This document shows, one piece after another, positions 1 to 7,067 of a stretch of DNA of 15,496 nt. Positions within the stretch are counted from its first letter, which is position 1; each line of letters opens with the position of its first letter. Under the pieces are notes generated by a model. It saw only the letters and a list, made by a program, of their open reading frames with translations. It was not told where the DNA came from and ran no database searches. The position numbers and the translations under genes were made by a program. Origin of the DNA: Pseudoxanthomonas mexicana. GTDB lineage: Bacteria; Pseudomonadota; Gammaproteobacteria; Xanthomonadales; Xanthomonadaceae. The DNA is taken from NCBI RefSeq assembly GCF_001556105.1, contig NZ_LSIF01000088.1, positions 1 through 15,496 of the forward strand, read 5' to 3'.

Positions 1-1
1 C

Positions 2-1402
2 GCCCGCCGCCAGCCGGCCACGCCGGCCGCCCCGCGCGCGGACACGGCGAAGCCGGCGCCCGCACCGATCGCGGCACCCGCCCTTATCGCCCCGCCGCGT
101 GCGCCCGTGATGGCGCCAACGCCCGCGCCGGTCGCCGATCTCCCGACGCCGGTCGTGCGCGATATCGCGCCGCTGCTGATCGAACCCGAATCCTTCGCCG
201 CCAAGCTGGCCGCCTGCCTGCCCGCCGCGCCTGCCAACGAGCCCGTCGCCGCGATCGAACCGATCGTCCCGCCGCGCCGTCCGGTCGCGCCGCGCGCCGA
301 GGTCGACGACACCCTCGACCTCGACGCACTGCTGCCGTCCATCGCGCCGCCGGTCTGGTTGCCCGAACCCGAGCCGGCACCCGTCGCGGCGCTGCACGCG
401 AGCCGTGTCACGGCCGCCGCCCACACGCCGGCGCCCGCCGCCGTCACCGTGCCGACGCTGACCGTGGTCACCGACAACGCCGCCGACGCGCGCGAGAGCG
501 ACGAGCAGCTGGTGCAGATGCGCGGCGAGCTGTCCGCCATGCGCGAGATGATCGAGCGCGAAATGCACCGCCTCACCGACGAGCGCCTGCGCGGCTCGCC
601 GGTGCGCATGCAGGCGATGGAGCTGATGGAGGATTACGGCTTCGATGCCGGCATCACCCGCGACATCGCCCTGCAGATTCCCGCCGATACCGAACTGCAC
701 CGCGGCCGCGGCCTGATGCTCGGCCTGCTGTCGAAGAAGCTGCCGGTGCTCGACACCGACCTGCTGGACACCGGCGGCGTCATCGCGCTGGTCGGCCCCA
801 CCGGCGCCGGCAAGACGACGACCATCGCCAAGCTGGCGGCGTGCTTCGCGCAACGCCACAACGCCCGCGACGTGGCGCTGGTCACCACCGACACCGTGCG
901 TGTCGGCGGCCGCGAACAGCTGCACGGCTACGGCCGCCAGCTCGGCATCGCCGTGCACGAGGCCGACAGCGCCCAGACCCTGGCGCTGGTGCTGGAACGC
1001 CTGCGCGACTACAAGCTGGTGCTGATCGACACCGCCGGTCTCGGCCAGCGCGACCGCAACCTGGTCGGCCAGCTCAACTGGCTGCGCGCCTCCGGCCAGG
1101 TCAAGACGCTGCTGTGCCTGCCGGCCAATTCGCACTTCTCCGACCTGGACGAAGTCGTCCGCCGCTTCAGCACCGTGCAGCCGCAAGGCGTGGTGCTGAC
1201 CAAGCTGGACGAGACCGGTCGCCTCGGCAGCGCGCTGAGCGTGGTCGTCGACCACCAGTTGCCGATGACCTGGGTGACCGACGGCCAGCGCGTCCCCGAC
1301 GACCTCCACCGCGCCAACAGCGCCCACCTCGTGTTGCGGCTGGACCAGCTGCGCCGCGAAGCCGACGAACCCTGCTCCACCGAGGCCACCCATGTCGCCT
1401 GA
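2..1402 (+). CDS. flhF: Flagellar biosynthesis GTPase FlhF (5' end outside window)
   Basis: SRP-family GTPase that acts at the cell pole to recruit early flagellar components and fix the assembly site. The frame is open from base 2 with no stop, so the true start lies upstream; 466 codons are visible. An ATG at 107 is in frame but sits inside the low-complexity linker and is unlikely to be the start. The first ~160 visible residues are Pro/Ala-rich, the variable linker (B domain) of FlhF. A helical N domain follows. The G domain has the P-loop GPTGAGKTTT (nt 794-823), DTAG (nt 1028-1039) and TKLDE (nt 1199-1213). These are SRP54/FtsY/FlhF signatures, and the fleN-fliA neighbours single out FlhF. 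It overlaps fleN by 11 bases, which implies coupled translation. Confidence 0.95.
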   Translation, partial: ARRQPATPAAPRADTAKPAPAPIAAPALIAPPRAPVMAPTPAPVADLPTPVVRDIAPLLIEPESFAAKLAACLPAAPANEPVAAIEPIVPPRRPVAPRAEVDDTLDLDALLPSIAPPVWLPEPEPAPVAALHASRVTAAAHTPAPAAVTVPTLTVVTDNAADARESDEQLVQMRGELSAMREMIEREMHRLTDERLRGSPVRMQAMELMEDYGFDAGITRDIALQIPADTELHRGRGLMLGLLSKKLPVLDTDLLDTGGVIALVGPTGAGKTTTIAKLAACFAQRHNARDVALVTTDTVRVGGREQLHGYGRQLGIAVHEADSAQTLALVLERLRDYKLVLIDTAGLGQRDRNLVGQLNWLRASGQVKTLLCLPANSHFSDLDEVVRRFSTVQPQGVVLTKLDETGRLGSALSVVVDHQLPMTWVTDGQRVPDDLHRANSAHLVLRLDQLRREADEPCSTEATHVA

Positions 1403-2270
1403 TCACCCGCTGCAGACCAACCCCCGCAGCACCCCGCCGTTGCCCGGCGCGTTCCATCCCGTGCGTGTCGTCGCCGTCACCGGCGGCAAGGGCGGCGTGG
1501 GCAAGACCAACGTGTCGGTCAACCTCGCCGTGTCGCTGGCCGAAATGGGCAAGCGCACCCTGCTGATGGACGCCGACCTGGGCCTGGCCAACGTGGACGT
1601 GCTGCTCGGCCTGTCGCCGAAGTTCACCCTCGCCGACCTGATCGCCGGCCGCTGCGGACTCGAGGACGTATTGCTCGAAGGCCCCGAGGGCGTGCTGGTG
1701 GTGCCGGCCTCGTCGGGGTTCCGCCACATGGCCGAACTGACACCGGCCGAGCACGTCGGCCTGGTCAACGTGTTCTCCGAACTGCAACGCGCGCTCGATT
1801 TCATGGTGGTCGATACGGCCGCCGGCATCAGCGACAGCGTGCTGACCTTCTGCCAGGCCGCGCAGGACACCGTGGTGGTGGTCTGCGACGAGCCGGCCTC
1901 GATCACCGACGCCTACGCGCTGATCAAGGTGCTGGCACGCGAACGCGGCCTGGACCGCGTGCACGTCATCGCCAACATGGTCCGCGACCCCAACGAGGGC
2001 CGGAAGCTGTACGAGAAGCTCGCCCGCGTCTGCGAACGCTTCCTCGGCGACGTCGCCCTGCACTACCTCGGCGCCGTGCCGCAGGACGACTGGCTGCGCC
2101 GCGCCGTGCAGCGCCAGCAACCCGTCGTGAAGGCCTACCCGGGCAGCCCGTCGGCCCGCGCCATCGCCGACATCGCCCGCACCACCGCCCGCTGGCAGCC
2201 GCCGGTCGGCGCGCGTGGCAACGTGGAATTCTTCGTCGAACGCCTGATCCAGCGCGGGGTGGCCGCATGA
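1392..2270 (+). CDS. fleN: Flagellar number regulator FleN/FlhG, MinD-type ATPase
   Basis: Membrane-cycling ATPase that limits polar flagellar number; in Pseudomonas FleN antagonises the master activator FleQ and works with FlhF. The protein has 292 residues, the usual size. The deviant Walker A motif GGKGGVGKTN is at residues 31-40, the switch MDADLGLANVDVLLGL starts at 59, and VVDTAAGISDS (Asp141) is the Walker B region. The C-terminal end reads NVEFFVERLIQRG, as in Pseudomonas-type FleN. The N-terminus is a ~20-residue Pro-rich tail without the DQAxxLR helix seen in some FlhG proteins. The ATG has a GAGG six bases upstream. It starts inside flhF and ends in an ATGA overlap with fliA. MinD itself is excluded by context and by the FleN-type C-terminus. 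Confidence 0.95.
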   Translation: MSPDHPLQTNPRSTPPLPGAFHPVRVVAVTGGKGGVGKTNVSVNLAVSLAEMGKRTLLMDADLGLANVDVLLGLSPKFTLADLIAGRCGLEDVLLEGPEGVLVVPASSGFRHMAELTPAEHVGLVNVFSELQRALDFMVVDTAAGISDSVLTFCQAAQDTVVVVCDEPASITDAYALIKVLARERGLDRVHVIANMVRDPNEGRKLYEKLARVCERFLGDVALHYLGAVPQDDWLRRAVQRQQPVVKAYPGSPSARAIADIARTTARWQPPVGARGNVEFFVERLIQRGVAA

Positions 2271-3019
2271 ACACCGCTGCCGCCCAGTACCGCGCCGTGC
2301 AGCGCGGCAATGCGAACGACTTCGTCACCCAGCACGCCGACCTGGTCCGCCGCATCGCCCACCACCTGGCGGCACGATTGCCCGCCAGCGTGGAGGTCGA
2401 CGACCTGATCCAGGCCGGCATGATCGGCCTGCTGGAAGCCTCGCGCAGCTACGACGCCGAACAGGGCGCCTCGTTCGAGACCTACGCGTCGATCCGTATC
2501 CGCGGCTCGATGATCGACGAGATCCGCCGTGGCGACTGGGTGCCGCGTTCGGTGCATCGGCGCGCCCGCCAGGCCGCCGCCACCGTGCGCGAGATCGAAC
2601 AGCGCACCGGCCGTGCCGCCATCGCCACCGAAGTGGCGAGCGCGATGGACATGCCGCTGCCCGAATACCTGCGCCTGATGGAAGACGCCGCGCGCGGCCA
2701 GGTGCTGAGCCTGGAATCGCACATCGACGACCACGGCGAGCCGAACACCTCGCGCACCGGGGGCCCGTCGCCGCAACAGCACCTGGAACGCAGCGAGTTC
2801 CGCCAGCAACTGGTCAAGTGCATCGGCCAGCTGCCGGAGCGCGAGCAACTGGTGCTGTCGATGTACTACGAGCAGGAACTCAACCTGAAGGAAATCGGCG
2901 CGGTGCTGGGCGTCAGCGAATCCCGCGTCTGCCAGATCCACGGCCAGGCGATGGTGCGCCTGCGGGGCCGCCTGCAGGTGTTCGAGAAGGCCGACGCCGG
3001 CCTGGAAGACCAAGACTGA
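2267..3019 (+). CDS. fliA: RNA polymerase sigma-28 factor FliA
   Basis: Flagellar sigma factor directing RNA polymerase to late motility and chemotaxis promoters. It has 250 residues, slightly longer than E. coli FliA (239). Region 2 spans about residues 17-100, with VEVDDLIQAGMIGLLEA, the core-binding segment, and FETYASIRIRGSMIDEIRRG, the -10-recognising part. Region 3 is about 105-150. Region 4 starts near LPEREQLVLSMYYEQE (189-204), with the helix-turn-helix LKEIGAVLGVSESRVCQIH at 207-225. The ATG overlaps the fleN stop (ATGA), so it is probably cotranslated with flhF and fleN. Four sites matching its consensus lie downstream in this window, one starting on its own stop codon, so it probably controls most of the genes shown. 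Confidence 0.96.
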   Translation: MNTAAAQYRAVQRGNANDFVTQHADLVRRIAHHLAARLPASVEVDDLIQAGMIGLLEASRSYDAEQGASFETYASIRIRGSMIDEIRRGDWVPRSVHRRARQAAATVREIEQRTGRAAIATEVASAMDMPLPEYLRLMEDAARGQVLSLESHIDDHGEPNTSRTGGPSPQQHLERSEFRQQLVKCIGQLPEREQLVLSMYYEQELNLKEIGAVLGVSESRVCQIHGQAMVRLRGRLQVFEKADAGLEDQD

Positions 3020-3043
3020 AGAAACCCCGCGGCCTGCCGATAA
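3017..3043 (+). promoter_or_regulatory. Sigma-28 (FliA) promoter for cheY-cheZ-smORF-cheA
   Basis: The -10 element GCCGATAA (3036-3043) is identical to the E. coli FliA consensus. Exactly 11 bases upstream is TGAAGAAA (3017-3024), matching the important TAAAG part of the -35 element at four of five positions. The -35 overlaps the fliA stop codon. Transcription would start near 3050, about 70 bases before the cheY start. This is read from sequence only. Confidence 0.8.
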
Positions 3044-3059
3044 AGCTCCGGTAGGCCGC
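3029..3059 (+). terminator. Hairpin after fliA, overlapping the sigma-28 -10 element
   Basis: An 11-bp stem (3029-3039 with 3049-3059, one G-U pair) encloses a 9-base loop. No T-run follows, so it is at best a weak intrinsic terminator for transcripts reading out of fliA; 3'-end protection is the alternative. The left arm and loop contain the GCCGATAA box of the cheY promoter. Confidence 0.45.
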
Positions 3060-3118
3060 CGCGTGCAGCCCCTGCCTCGCCGTTGCCTTTCACCGGGCAC
3101 GCTTTACCGGAGTTCGAA

Positions 3119-3517
3119 GTGACCGCCAACAAGACCATGCGCATCCTCATCGTGGACGACTTCTCCACGATGCGCCGCATCATCAAGAACCTGCTCAACG
3201 ACCTCGGCTACACCAACACCGCCGAAGCCGATGACGGCACCACCGCATTGACCGCGCTGGCCCAGGGCAGTTTCGATTTCGTGGTCACCGACTGGAACAT
3301 GCCCGGCATGACCGGCATCGAGCTGCTGAAGGCCATCCGCGCCGACGAGCGCTTCAAGACCCTGCCCGTGCTGATGGTCACCGCCGAAGCCAAGCGCGAG
3401 CAGATCATCGAAGCCGCGCAGAACGGCGTGAACGGCTACATCATCAAACCGTTCACCGCGCAGACGCTGGAAGAAAAGCTGGGCAAGATTTTCGAACGCC
3501 TCGGAGCCGCCGCCTGA
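3119..3517 (+). CDS. cheY: Chemotaxis response regulator CheY
   Basis: Single-domain receiver that, when phosphorylated by CheA, binds the flagellar switch (FliM) and changes rotation. I chose the GTG at 3119: GGAG lies six bases upstream (3109-3112) and it gives 132 residues, close to the family norm. A TTG at 3083 would add 12 residues without a ribosome site, and an ATG at 3137 would remove six. The acidic pair is Asp13-Asp14, the phosphoacceptor Asp58 lies in TDWNMPGM, and Thr88, Tyr107 and Lys110 complete the active and switch residues. The stretch [18 protein letters not shown] is typical of flagellar CheY rather than other receivers. It overlaps cheZ by one base (TGATG). Confidence 0.96.
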   Translation: MTANKTMRILIVDDFSTMRRIIKNLLNDLGYTNTAEADDGTTALTALAQGSFDFVVTDWNMPGMTGIELLKAIRADERFKTLPVLMVTAEAKREQIIEAAQNGVNGYIIKPFTAQTLEEKLGKIFERLGAAA

Positions 3518-4134
3518 TGAACGCCGTCGCCGATGCCACCGGAGCCCGCGCGGCCCTGGTCGACAAGCTGCAATCCGCGCTCGATGCGCTGGAACAGGGC
3601 GACGAAGCCGGCTGGCGTCGGGAACTGGACGCGATCGCCGCCTGGCGCACGCAGCCGATGATGCAGGGCCTGGGTCGTCTGGCGCGCGAACTGGCGCAGA
3701 CACTGGGCGAACTGCCGCCGACCGATGCCGGCGAACTCGATGACGCCTGCTCCCGCCTCGATCACGTGGTCGAGATGACCGAGCAGGCCAGCCACAAGAC
3801 GCTGGACCTGGCCGAGCAATGCCGCGGTTACGCCACCCAGCTGAAAGGCACCGACCTGTCGCCGGAGCAGACCGCGCTGGTGGACAGCATCGGCAAGGGC
3901 CTGTCGGAGATGGCGCTGGCACAGAGCTACCAGGACCTCACCGGCCAGATCATCCGTCGCGTGGCCGGCATCGTGCGCCGCGTGCACGAAGGGTTCGGCG
4001 CGCTCGGCATCCCGCCGCCGGAAAAAAACCGCGACAAGGGTTCAGAACTCGCCGGCCCGGCCGTTGCTGGTCTTGACCGCAACGCGTTCTCGCAGGACGA
4101 CGCCGACGACCTGCTGTCCGGACTGGGGCTTTAA
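3517..4134 (+). CDS. cheZ: CheY-P phosphatase CheZ
   Basis: Accelerates dephosphorylation of CheY-P and so resets the motor signal. It has 205 residues, similar to E. coli CheZ (214). The long helical bundle core carries AQSYQDLTGQIIRR; Asp140 and Gln144 correspond to E. coli Asp143 and Gln147, the catalytic pair. A flexible linker (about 165-190) leads to the C-terminal peptide SQDDADDLLSGLGL, the conserved helix that docks on CheY. The ATG overlaps the cheY stop, with GGAG at 3503-3506. It sits directly after its substrate gene, as in Pseudomonas clusters. No unusual residues were seen at the catalytic positions. Confidence 0.95.
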   Translation: MNAVADATGARAALVDKLQSALDALEQGDEAGWRRELDAIAAWRTQPMMQGLGRLARELAQTLGELPPTDAGELDDACSRLDHVVEMTEQASHKTLDLAEQCRGYATQLKGTDLSPEQTALVDSIGKGLSEMALAQSYQDLTGQIIRRVAGIVRRVHEGFGALGIPPPEKNRDKGSELAGPAVAGLDRNAFSQDDADDLLSGLGL

Positions 4135-4169
4135 CCCCGCGGCGCGCACTGCGGAAACGGAGACCCGCC

Positions 4170-4313
4170 ATGCACGACCGTTCCGACCGCCGCTCCCGTC
4201 ATCCGCTCGTCCTGCTGTTCGTCGGACTGCTGCTGGTCTGCGATGTCCTGGTCGGCCGCTTCCTGCGGCAGCGCCAGGCCGACGCCCTGCACCTGCCCGA
4301 TCTTTCCCGCTGA
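4170..4313 (+). CDS. Small single-span membrane protein, unknown function
   Basis: A 47-residue reading frame fills the gap between cheZ and cheA, 35 bases after cheZ and 28 before cheA. GGAG at 4159-4162 lies seven bases before the ATG, a better ribosome site than that of cheA itself. The N-terminus is basic (HDRSDRRSRH). A hydrophobic stretch PLVLLFVGLLLVCDVLVG (12-29) could form one transmembrane helix, followed by RFLRQRQ and a short polar tail ending LPDLSR. Charge placement does not settle topology. I recognise no family. Being in the sigma-28 operon, it may relate to motility, but that is inference from position. The strong ribosome site and exact fit in the gap favour a real gene. Confidence 0.65.
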   Translation: MHDRSDRRSRHPLVLLFVGLLLVCDVLVGRFLRQRQADALHLPDLSR

Positions 4314-4341
4314 CCGTCTTCCACCGGTAATCGCCCCTGCC

Positions 4342-6090
4342 ATGTCCGCCGTCACCCCCGAAATCGCCGCCGACTTCCTGATCGAAGCGCAGGAAATCCT
4401 CGACCGGCTCGGCGAACAGCTGGTCACGCTCGAACAGGACCCGTCCGACAGCCCGCAGCTCAATGCGGTGTTCCGTGGCTTCCACACCCTCAAGGGCGGC
4501 GCCGGCTTCCTCGGTATCCAGGCGATGGTCAATCTCTGCCACGCCGCCGAGGAAACGCTGGGCCTCGTGCGTGCCGGCCAGGCGACGCTGGAGCCGCAGC
4601 ATTTCGATGCGGCGCAGCAGTCGCTGGACTGGCTGCAGCAGATGCTCGACGCCGTCGGTGCCAGTGAAGAGCCGCCGCACGCGCCACAGGCGCTGATCGA
4701 GCAGTTCGACGTGCACGGCGGCGCGCCCGTACCGGCGCAGAAACCCGCGGCAGCCGCGACAGCGGTACCGCCGGCGGGCGGCGACCTGATCGGCGACGAC
4801 GAATTCGAGGCCCTGCTCGACCAGTTGCATGGCGGCGGCGCACCGACCAGCGTCGCAGCGCCGACACCCGCGCCCGTCGCCGCCGCGCCGGCGCCGGCGA
4901 AGCCCGCGGCGCCCAAGCCAGCGGCCAAGGCCGGCGGCGAGGCCGAACAGACGATCCGCGTGGACACCAAGCGGCTGGATGCGATCGTCAACCTGGTCGG
5001 CGAACTGGTGCTGTCGCGCAACCGCCTGAAGACGCTGCGTGCGCGCATCCGCGACGAAGAACTCGACCGCGCCGTCAGTGGCCTCGACATCGCCACCGCC
5101 CGCCTGCAGACCGCCGTCATGCGCACCCGCATGCAACCGGTGGGCAAGGTGTTCTCGCGCTTCCCCAAGGTCGCCCGCGACGTGGCTCGCCAGTTGCAGA
5201 AGGAAGTCGACCTGGAACTGGTCGGTGCCGAGACCGAACTCGACCGCAACCTGGTGGAAGCACTCGCCGATCCGTTGGTGCACCTGGTGCGCAACGCCAT
5301 CGACCACGGCGTCGAAGTCCCCGCGCTGCGCGAGGCGTGCAGCAAGCCGCGCGCCGGCCACGTGCGCCTGTCGGCGCAGCAGGAAGGCGACTTCGTCACC
5401 ATCGAGATCCGCGACGATGGTGCCGGCATCGATCCCGAACGCCTGCGCGTCAAGGCGCTGGAAAAGGGCCTGATCGATCCGGAGGCCGCCGCCCGCCTGA
5501 CCCACGACGAATGCCTGCAACTGGTCTTCCTGCCCGGCTTCTCCACCAAGGCCGAGGTCACCGACATTTCCGGCCGCGGCGTCGGCATGGACGTGGTGCA
5601 GTCGCGCATCCGCGAACTCAGCGGGCAGATCACCATCCATTCCGACGTCGGTCGCGGCAGCCGCTTCGTCATCCGCGTACCACTGACGCTGGCGATCCTG
5701 CCCACGCTGCTGGTGCAGGCCGGCGATCCGGTCTACGCCTTGCCGCTGGCGCGCGTGATGGAAGTGCTGCATGCCCCGTCGGAAAGCCTGCGCTGGTTCG
5801 ACGGCCAGGCCGTGCTGGACCGCCAGAGCCACACCCTGCCGCTGGTCGACCTGCGCCGGTGGCTACGCGTGGATCCAGTGATGACGCCGCTGCTCACCAT
5901 CGTGGTGCTGCAGATGGGCGAACAGCGTTTCGGCCTGATCGTCGACCAGGTCCGTGGCCGCGAGGAAGTCGTCATCAAACCCTTGCCGCGTGCCGTGCGC
6001 GGCCTGCCCGGCTATGCCGGCGCCACCCTCATCGGCGATGGCCGCATGGCGCTGATCCTCGACGTGGACGGACTGCGCGCGACGGCGTGA
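4342..6090 (+). CDS. cheA: Chemotaxis histidine kinase CheA (flagellar cluster copy, no P2)
   Basis: Array kinase that phosphorylates CheY. It has 582 residues, shorter than E. coli CheA (654). The start at 4342 (MSAVTPEIAADF) begins the P1 domain properly; upstream in-frame codons overlap the small membrane gene. No clear Shine-Dalgarno precedes it. P1 (1-~105) has the phospho-site His48 in GFHTLKGG. There is no recognisable CheY-binding P2: a Pro/Ala linker (~120-195) carries the acidic motif DLIGDDEFEALLDQLHGG (148-165). P3 dimerisation follows (~198-260). P4 ATPase has Asn318 in RNAIDHG, DDGAGID (358-364), LPGFST (397-402) and GRGVGMD (411-417). The P5 CheW-like domain is ~435-582. The linker motif probably is the ParP-interacting localization segment (inference). 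Confidence 0.95.
   Translation: MSAVTPEIAADFLIEAQEILDRLGEQLVTLEQDPSDSPQLNAVFRGFHTLKGGAGFLGIQAMVNLCHAAEETLGLVRAGQATLEPQHFDAAQQSLDWLQQMLDAVGASEEPPHAPQALIEQFDVHGGAPVPAQKPAAAATAVPPAGGDLIGDDEFEALLDQLHGGGAPTSVAAPTPAPVAAAPAPAKPAAPKPAAKAGGEAEQTIRVDTKRLDAIVNLVGELVLSRNRLKTLRARIRDEELDRAVSGLDIATARLQTAVMRTRMQPVGKVFSRFPKVARDVARQLQKEVDLELVGAETELDRNLVEALADPLVHLVRNAIDHGVEVPALREACSKPRAGHVRLSAQQEGDFVTIEIRDDGAGIDPERLRVKALEKGLIDPEAAARLTHDECLQLVFLPGFSTKAEVTDISGRGVGMDVVQSRIRELSGQITIHSDVGRGSRFVIRVPLTLAILPTLLVQAGDPVYALPLARVMEVLHAPSESLRWFDGQAVLDRQSHTLPLVDLRRWLRVDPVMTPLLTIVVLQMGEQRFGLIVDQVRGREEVVIKPLPRAVRGLPGYAGATLIGDGRMALILDVDGLRATA
4783..4845 (+). repeat. EFEALLD motif coding repeat, copy 1 (in CheA)
   Basis: Encodes DLIGDDEFEALLDQLHGG followed by GAP, residues 148-168 of CheA. 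Near-identical segments are encoded twice in the parP-like gene at 9013-9075 and 9160-9222, always between Pro/Ala linkers. Conservation is at protein level with varied codons, so this is a functional short motif rather than a DNA repeat. Confidence 0.85.
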
Positions 6091-6101
6091 CGCGCTAGCG
6101 G

Positions 6102-6110
6102 GTTGTGGGA
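6102..6110 (+). repeat. Duplicated REP head fragment
   Basis: GTTGTGGGA here is repeated exactly at 6119-6127, the head of the first REP. It looks like a truncated REP remnant just after the cheA stop. It is short and may be chance. Confidence 0.35.
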
Positions 6111-6118
6111 CCCGGGCT

Positions 6119-6217
6119 GTTGTGGGAGCGACGCAAGTCGCGAGCTCTTTCCTGCAGACATCCCGATCCGCTCGCACCCCACCCCGCGCCCATCGCGACT
6201 TACGTCGCTCCCACAAC
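6119..6217. repeat. REPIN-like inverted REP pair
   Basis: REP A (6119-6143, + strand) and REP B (6193-6217, - strand) are 25-base inverted copies differing at one base. Each reads GTTGTGGGAGCGAC, then a 4-base loop, then GTCGC and GA, so each has its own GCGAC/GTCGC mini-hairpin. The GTGG head and following hairpin fit the REP architecture known from Pseudomonas and Xanthomonadaceae, where such elements are mobilised by RAYT transposases. The spacer is 49 bases. A CCCGGG box flanks both outer sides (6111-6116 and 6223-6228), extending the symmetry. The pair could fold into a large cruciform or RNA stem and may limit read-through from cheA to motC. No RAYT gene is in this window. Confidence 0.8.
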
Positions 6218-6239
6218 AATGACCCGGGTGTGATCCCGG

Positions 6240-6262
6240 TCGCGACTTACGTCGCTCCTACA
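6240..6262 (-). repeat. Third REP copy (GTAG-headed)
   Basis: On the - strand this reads TGTAGGAGCGACGTAAGTCG followed by CGA, the same REP as the upstream pair but with a GTAG head instead of GTGG. It lies in the same orientation as REP B and ends 11 bases before the -35 element of the motC promoter. Confidence 0.8.
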
Positions 6263-6273
6263 GGGGTGTTACC

Positions 6274-6300
6274 TCAAGTCCACCTGAACCGGGCCGATAG
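6274..6300 (+). promoter_or_regulatory. Sigma-28 (FliA) promoter for motC-motD-parC-parP
   Basis: TCAAGTCC (6274-6281), 11 bases, then GCCGATAG (6293-6300). The -10 matches the FliA consensus at seven of eight positions, and TCAAG is a common variant of TAAAG. The -10 ends only eight bases before the motC ATG, so transcription should begin at or next to the start codon. Confidence 0.8.
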
Positions 6301-6308
6301 CTCTCACC

Positions 6309-7049
6309 ATGGACATCTTCAGCCTCATCGGACTTCTGCTGGCGCTGGTCGCCCTGGTGGGCGGCAGCATCCTCAAGGGTGCGGGCCTGTCGTCGCTGTG
6401 GTCGTCCGCAGCGTTCGTCATCGTCATCCTCGGCACCATCGCCGCGATCCTGGTGCACACGCCGCCGCCGGTGTTCAAGCGCGCACTCGCCATCGTGCGC
6501 TGGATCATCCGGCCGCCGGGCAACGATGGAGATGCGCTGGTCGCGCAGATCGTCGAGTGGAGCAACATCGCGCGCAAGCAGGGCCTGCTCGGCCTGGAGC
6601 CGGTGGTCAACCAGCAGGACGACCCGTTCCTCAAGAAAGGCCTGCAGATGCTGGTGGACGGCGTCGAGCCGGAAGCGATCCGCCACATGATGGAGATCGA
6701 CCTCAATGGCCAGGAACATCAGGATCTCGCCGCCGCGAAAGTATTCGAGGCGATGGGCATCTATGCGCCCACGCTGGGCATCATCGGCGCCGTGTTCGGC
6801 CTGATCGCGGTGATGAAGAACCTGGCCGATCCCAGCAAGCTGGGCCACGGCATCGCCGCCGCGTTCACCGCGACCATCTACGGCATCGCCTCGGCCAACC
6901 TGTTCTTCCTGCCCGTCGCCAGCAAGCTCAAGAGCGTGATCGGCGGTCGCAGCCGCGAACAGGAAATGATCATCGAAGGCCTGATCGCCATTGCGCAGGG
7001 CGAGAACCCGCGCAACATCGAGGCCAAGCTCGCCGGCTTCCTGCACTGA
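6309..7049 (+). CDS. motC: Flagellar stator protein MotC (MotA family)
   Basis: Inner-membrane stator subunit that, with MotD, forms the ion channel driving flagellar rotation. It has 246 residues, the length of the MotC/PomA type rather than the longer E. coli MotA (295). Four hydrophobic spans lie at about 2-22, 33-51, 148-170 and 183-206. The large cytoplasmic loop (~55-147) carries Arg89 and Glu97, the charged positions thought to contact FliG. The conserved Pro in APTLGIIGAV (Pro154) lies at the third span. The N-terminus MDIFSLIGLLLA supports the ATG at 6309. No Shine-Dalgarno is present, and the predicted transcription start falls on or beside the ATG. motD follows 18 bases later. ExbB/TolQ is excluded by the stator gene order. 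Confidence 0.93.
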   Translation: MDIFSLIGLLLALVALVGGSILKGAGLSSLWSSAAFVIVILGTIAAILVHTPPPVFKRALAIVRWIIRPPGNDGDALVAQIVEWSNIARKQGLLGLEPVVNQQDDPFLKKGLQMLVDGVEPEAIRHMMEIDLNGQEHQDLAAAKVFEAMGIYAPTLGIIGAVFGLIAVMKNLADPSKLGHGIAAAFTATIYGIASANLFFLPVASKLKSVIGGRSREQEMIIEGLIAIAQGENPRNIEAKLAGFLH

Positions 7050-7067
7050 GCCGGCGGGACGACGGCG

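Noticed and set aside
683..690. GCCGATAC inside flhF, a sigma-28 -10 match
   Set aside because: The sequence at the required -35 distance (CATCGCCC) does not match and the site lies inside a coding domain.
3083..3118. TTG-initiated extension of CheY
   Set aside because: No ribosome site and no homology to the CheY N-terminus; the GTG at 3119 has GGAG at good spacing.
4243..4341. Upstream in-frame extension of the first CheA
   Set aside because: It overlaps the small membrane gene, is rich in Cys/Ser/Pro and precedes the conserved start of P1.
4042..5832. Long - strand frame opposite the first cheA
   Set aside because: Shadow of cheA in GC-rich DNA, with no recognisable domain and no ribosome site.
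6119..6262. CRISPR-like array
   Set aside because: Only three copies, two of them inverted relative to the first, with unequal spacers; the architecture is REP, not CRISPR.
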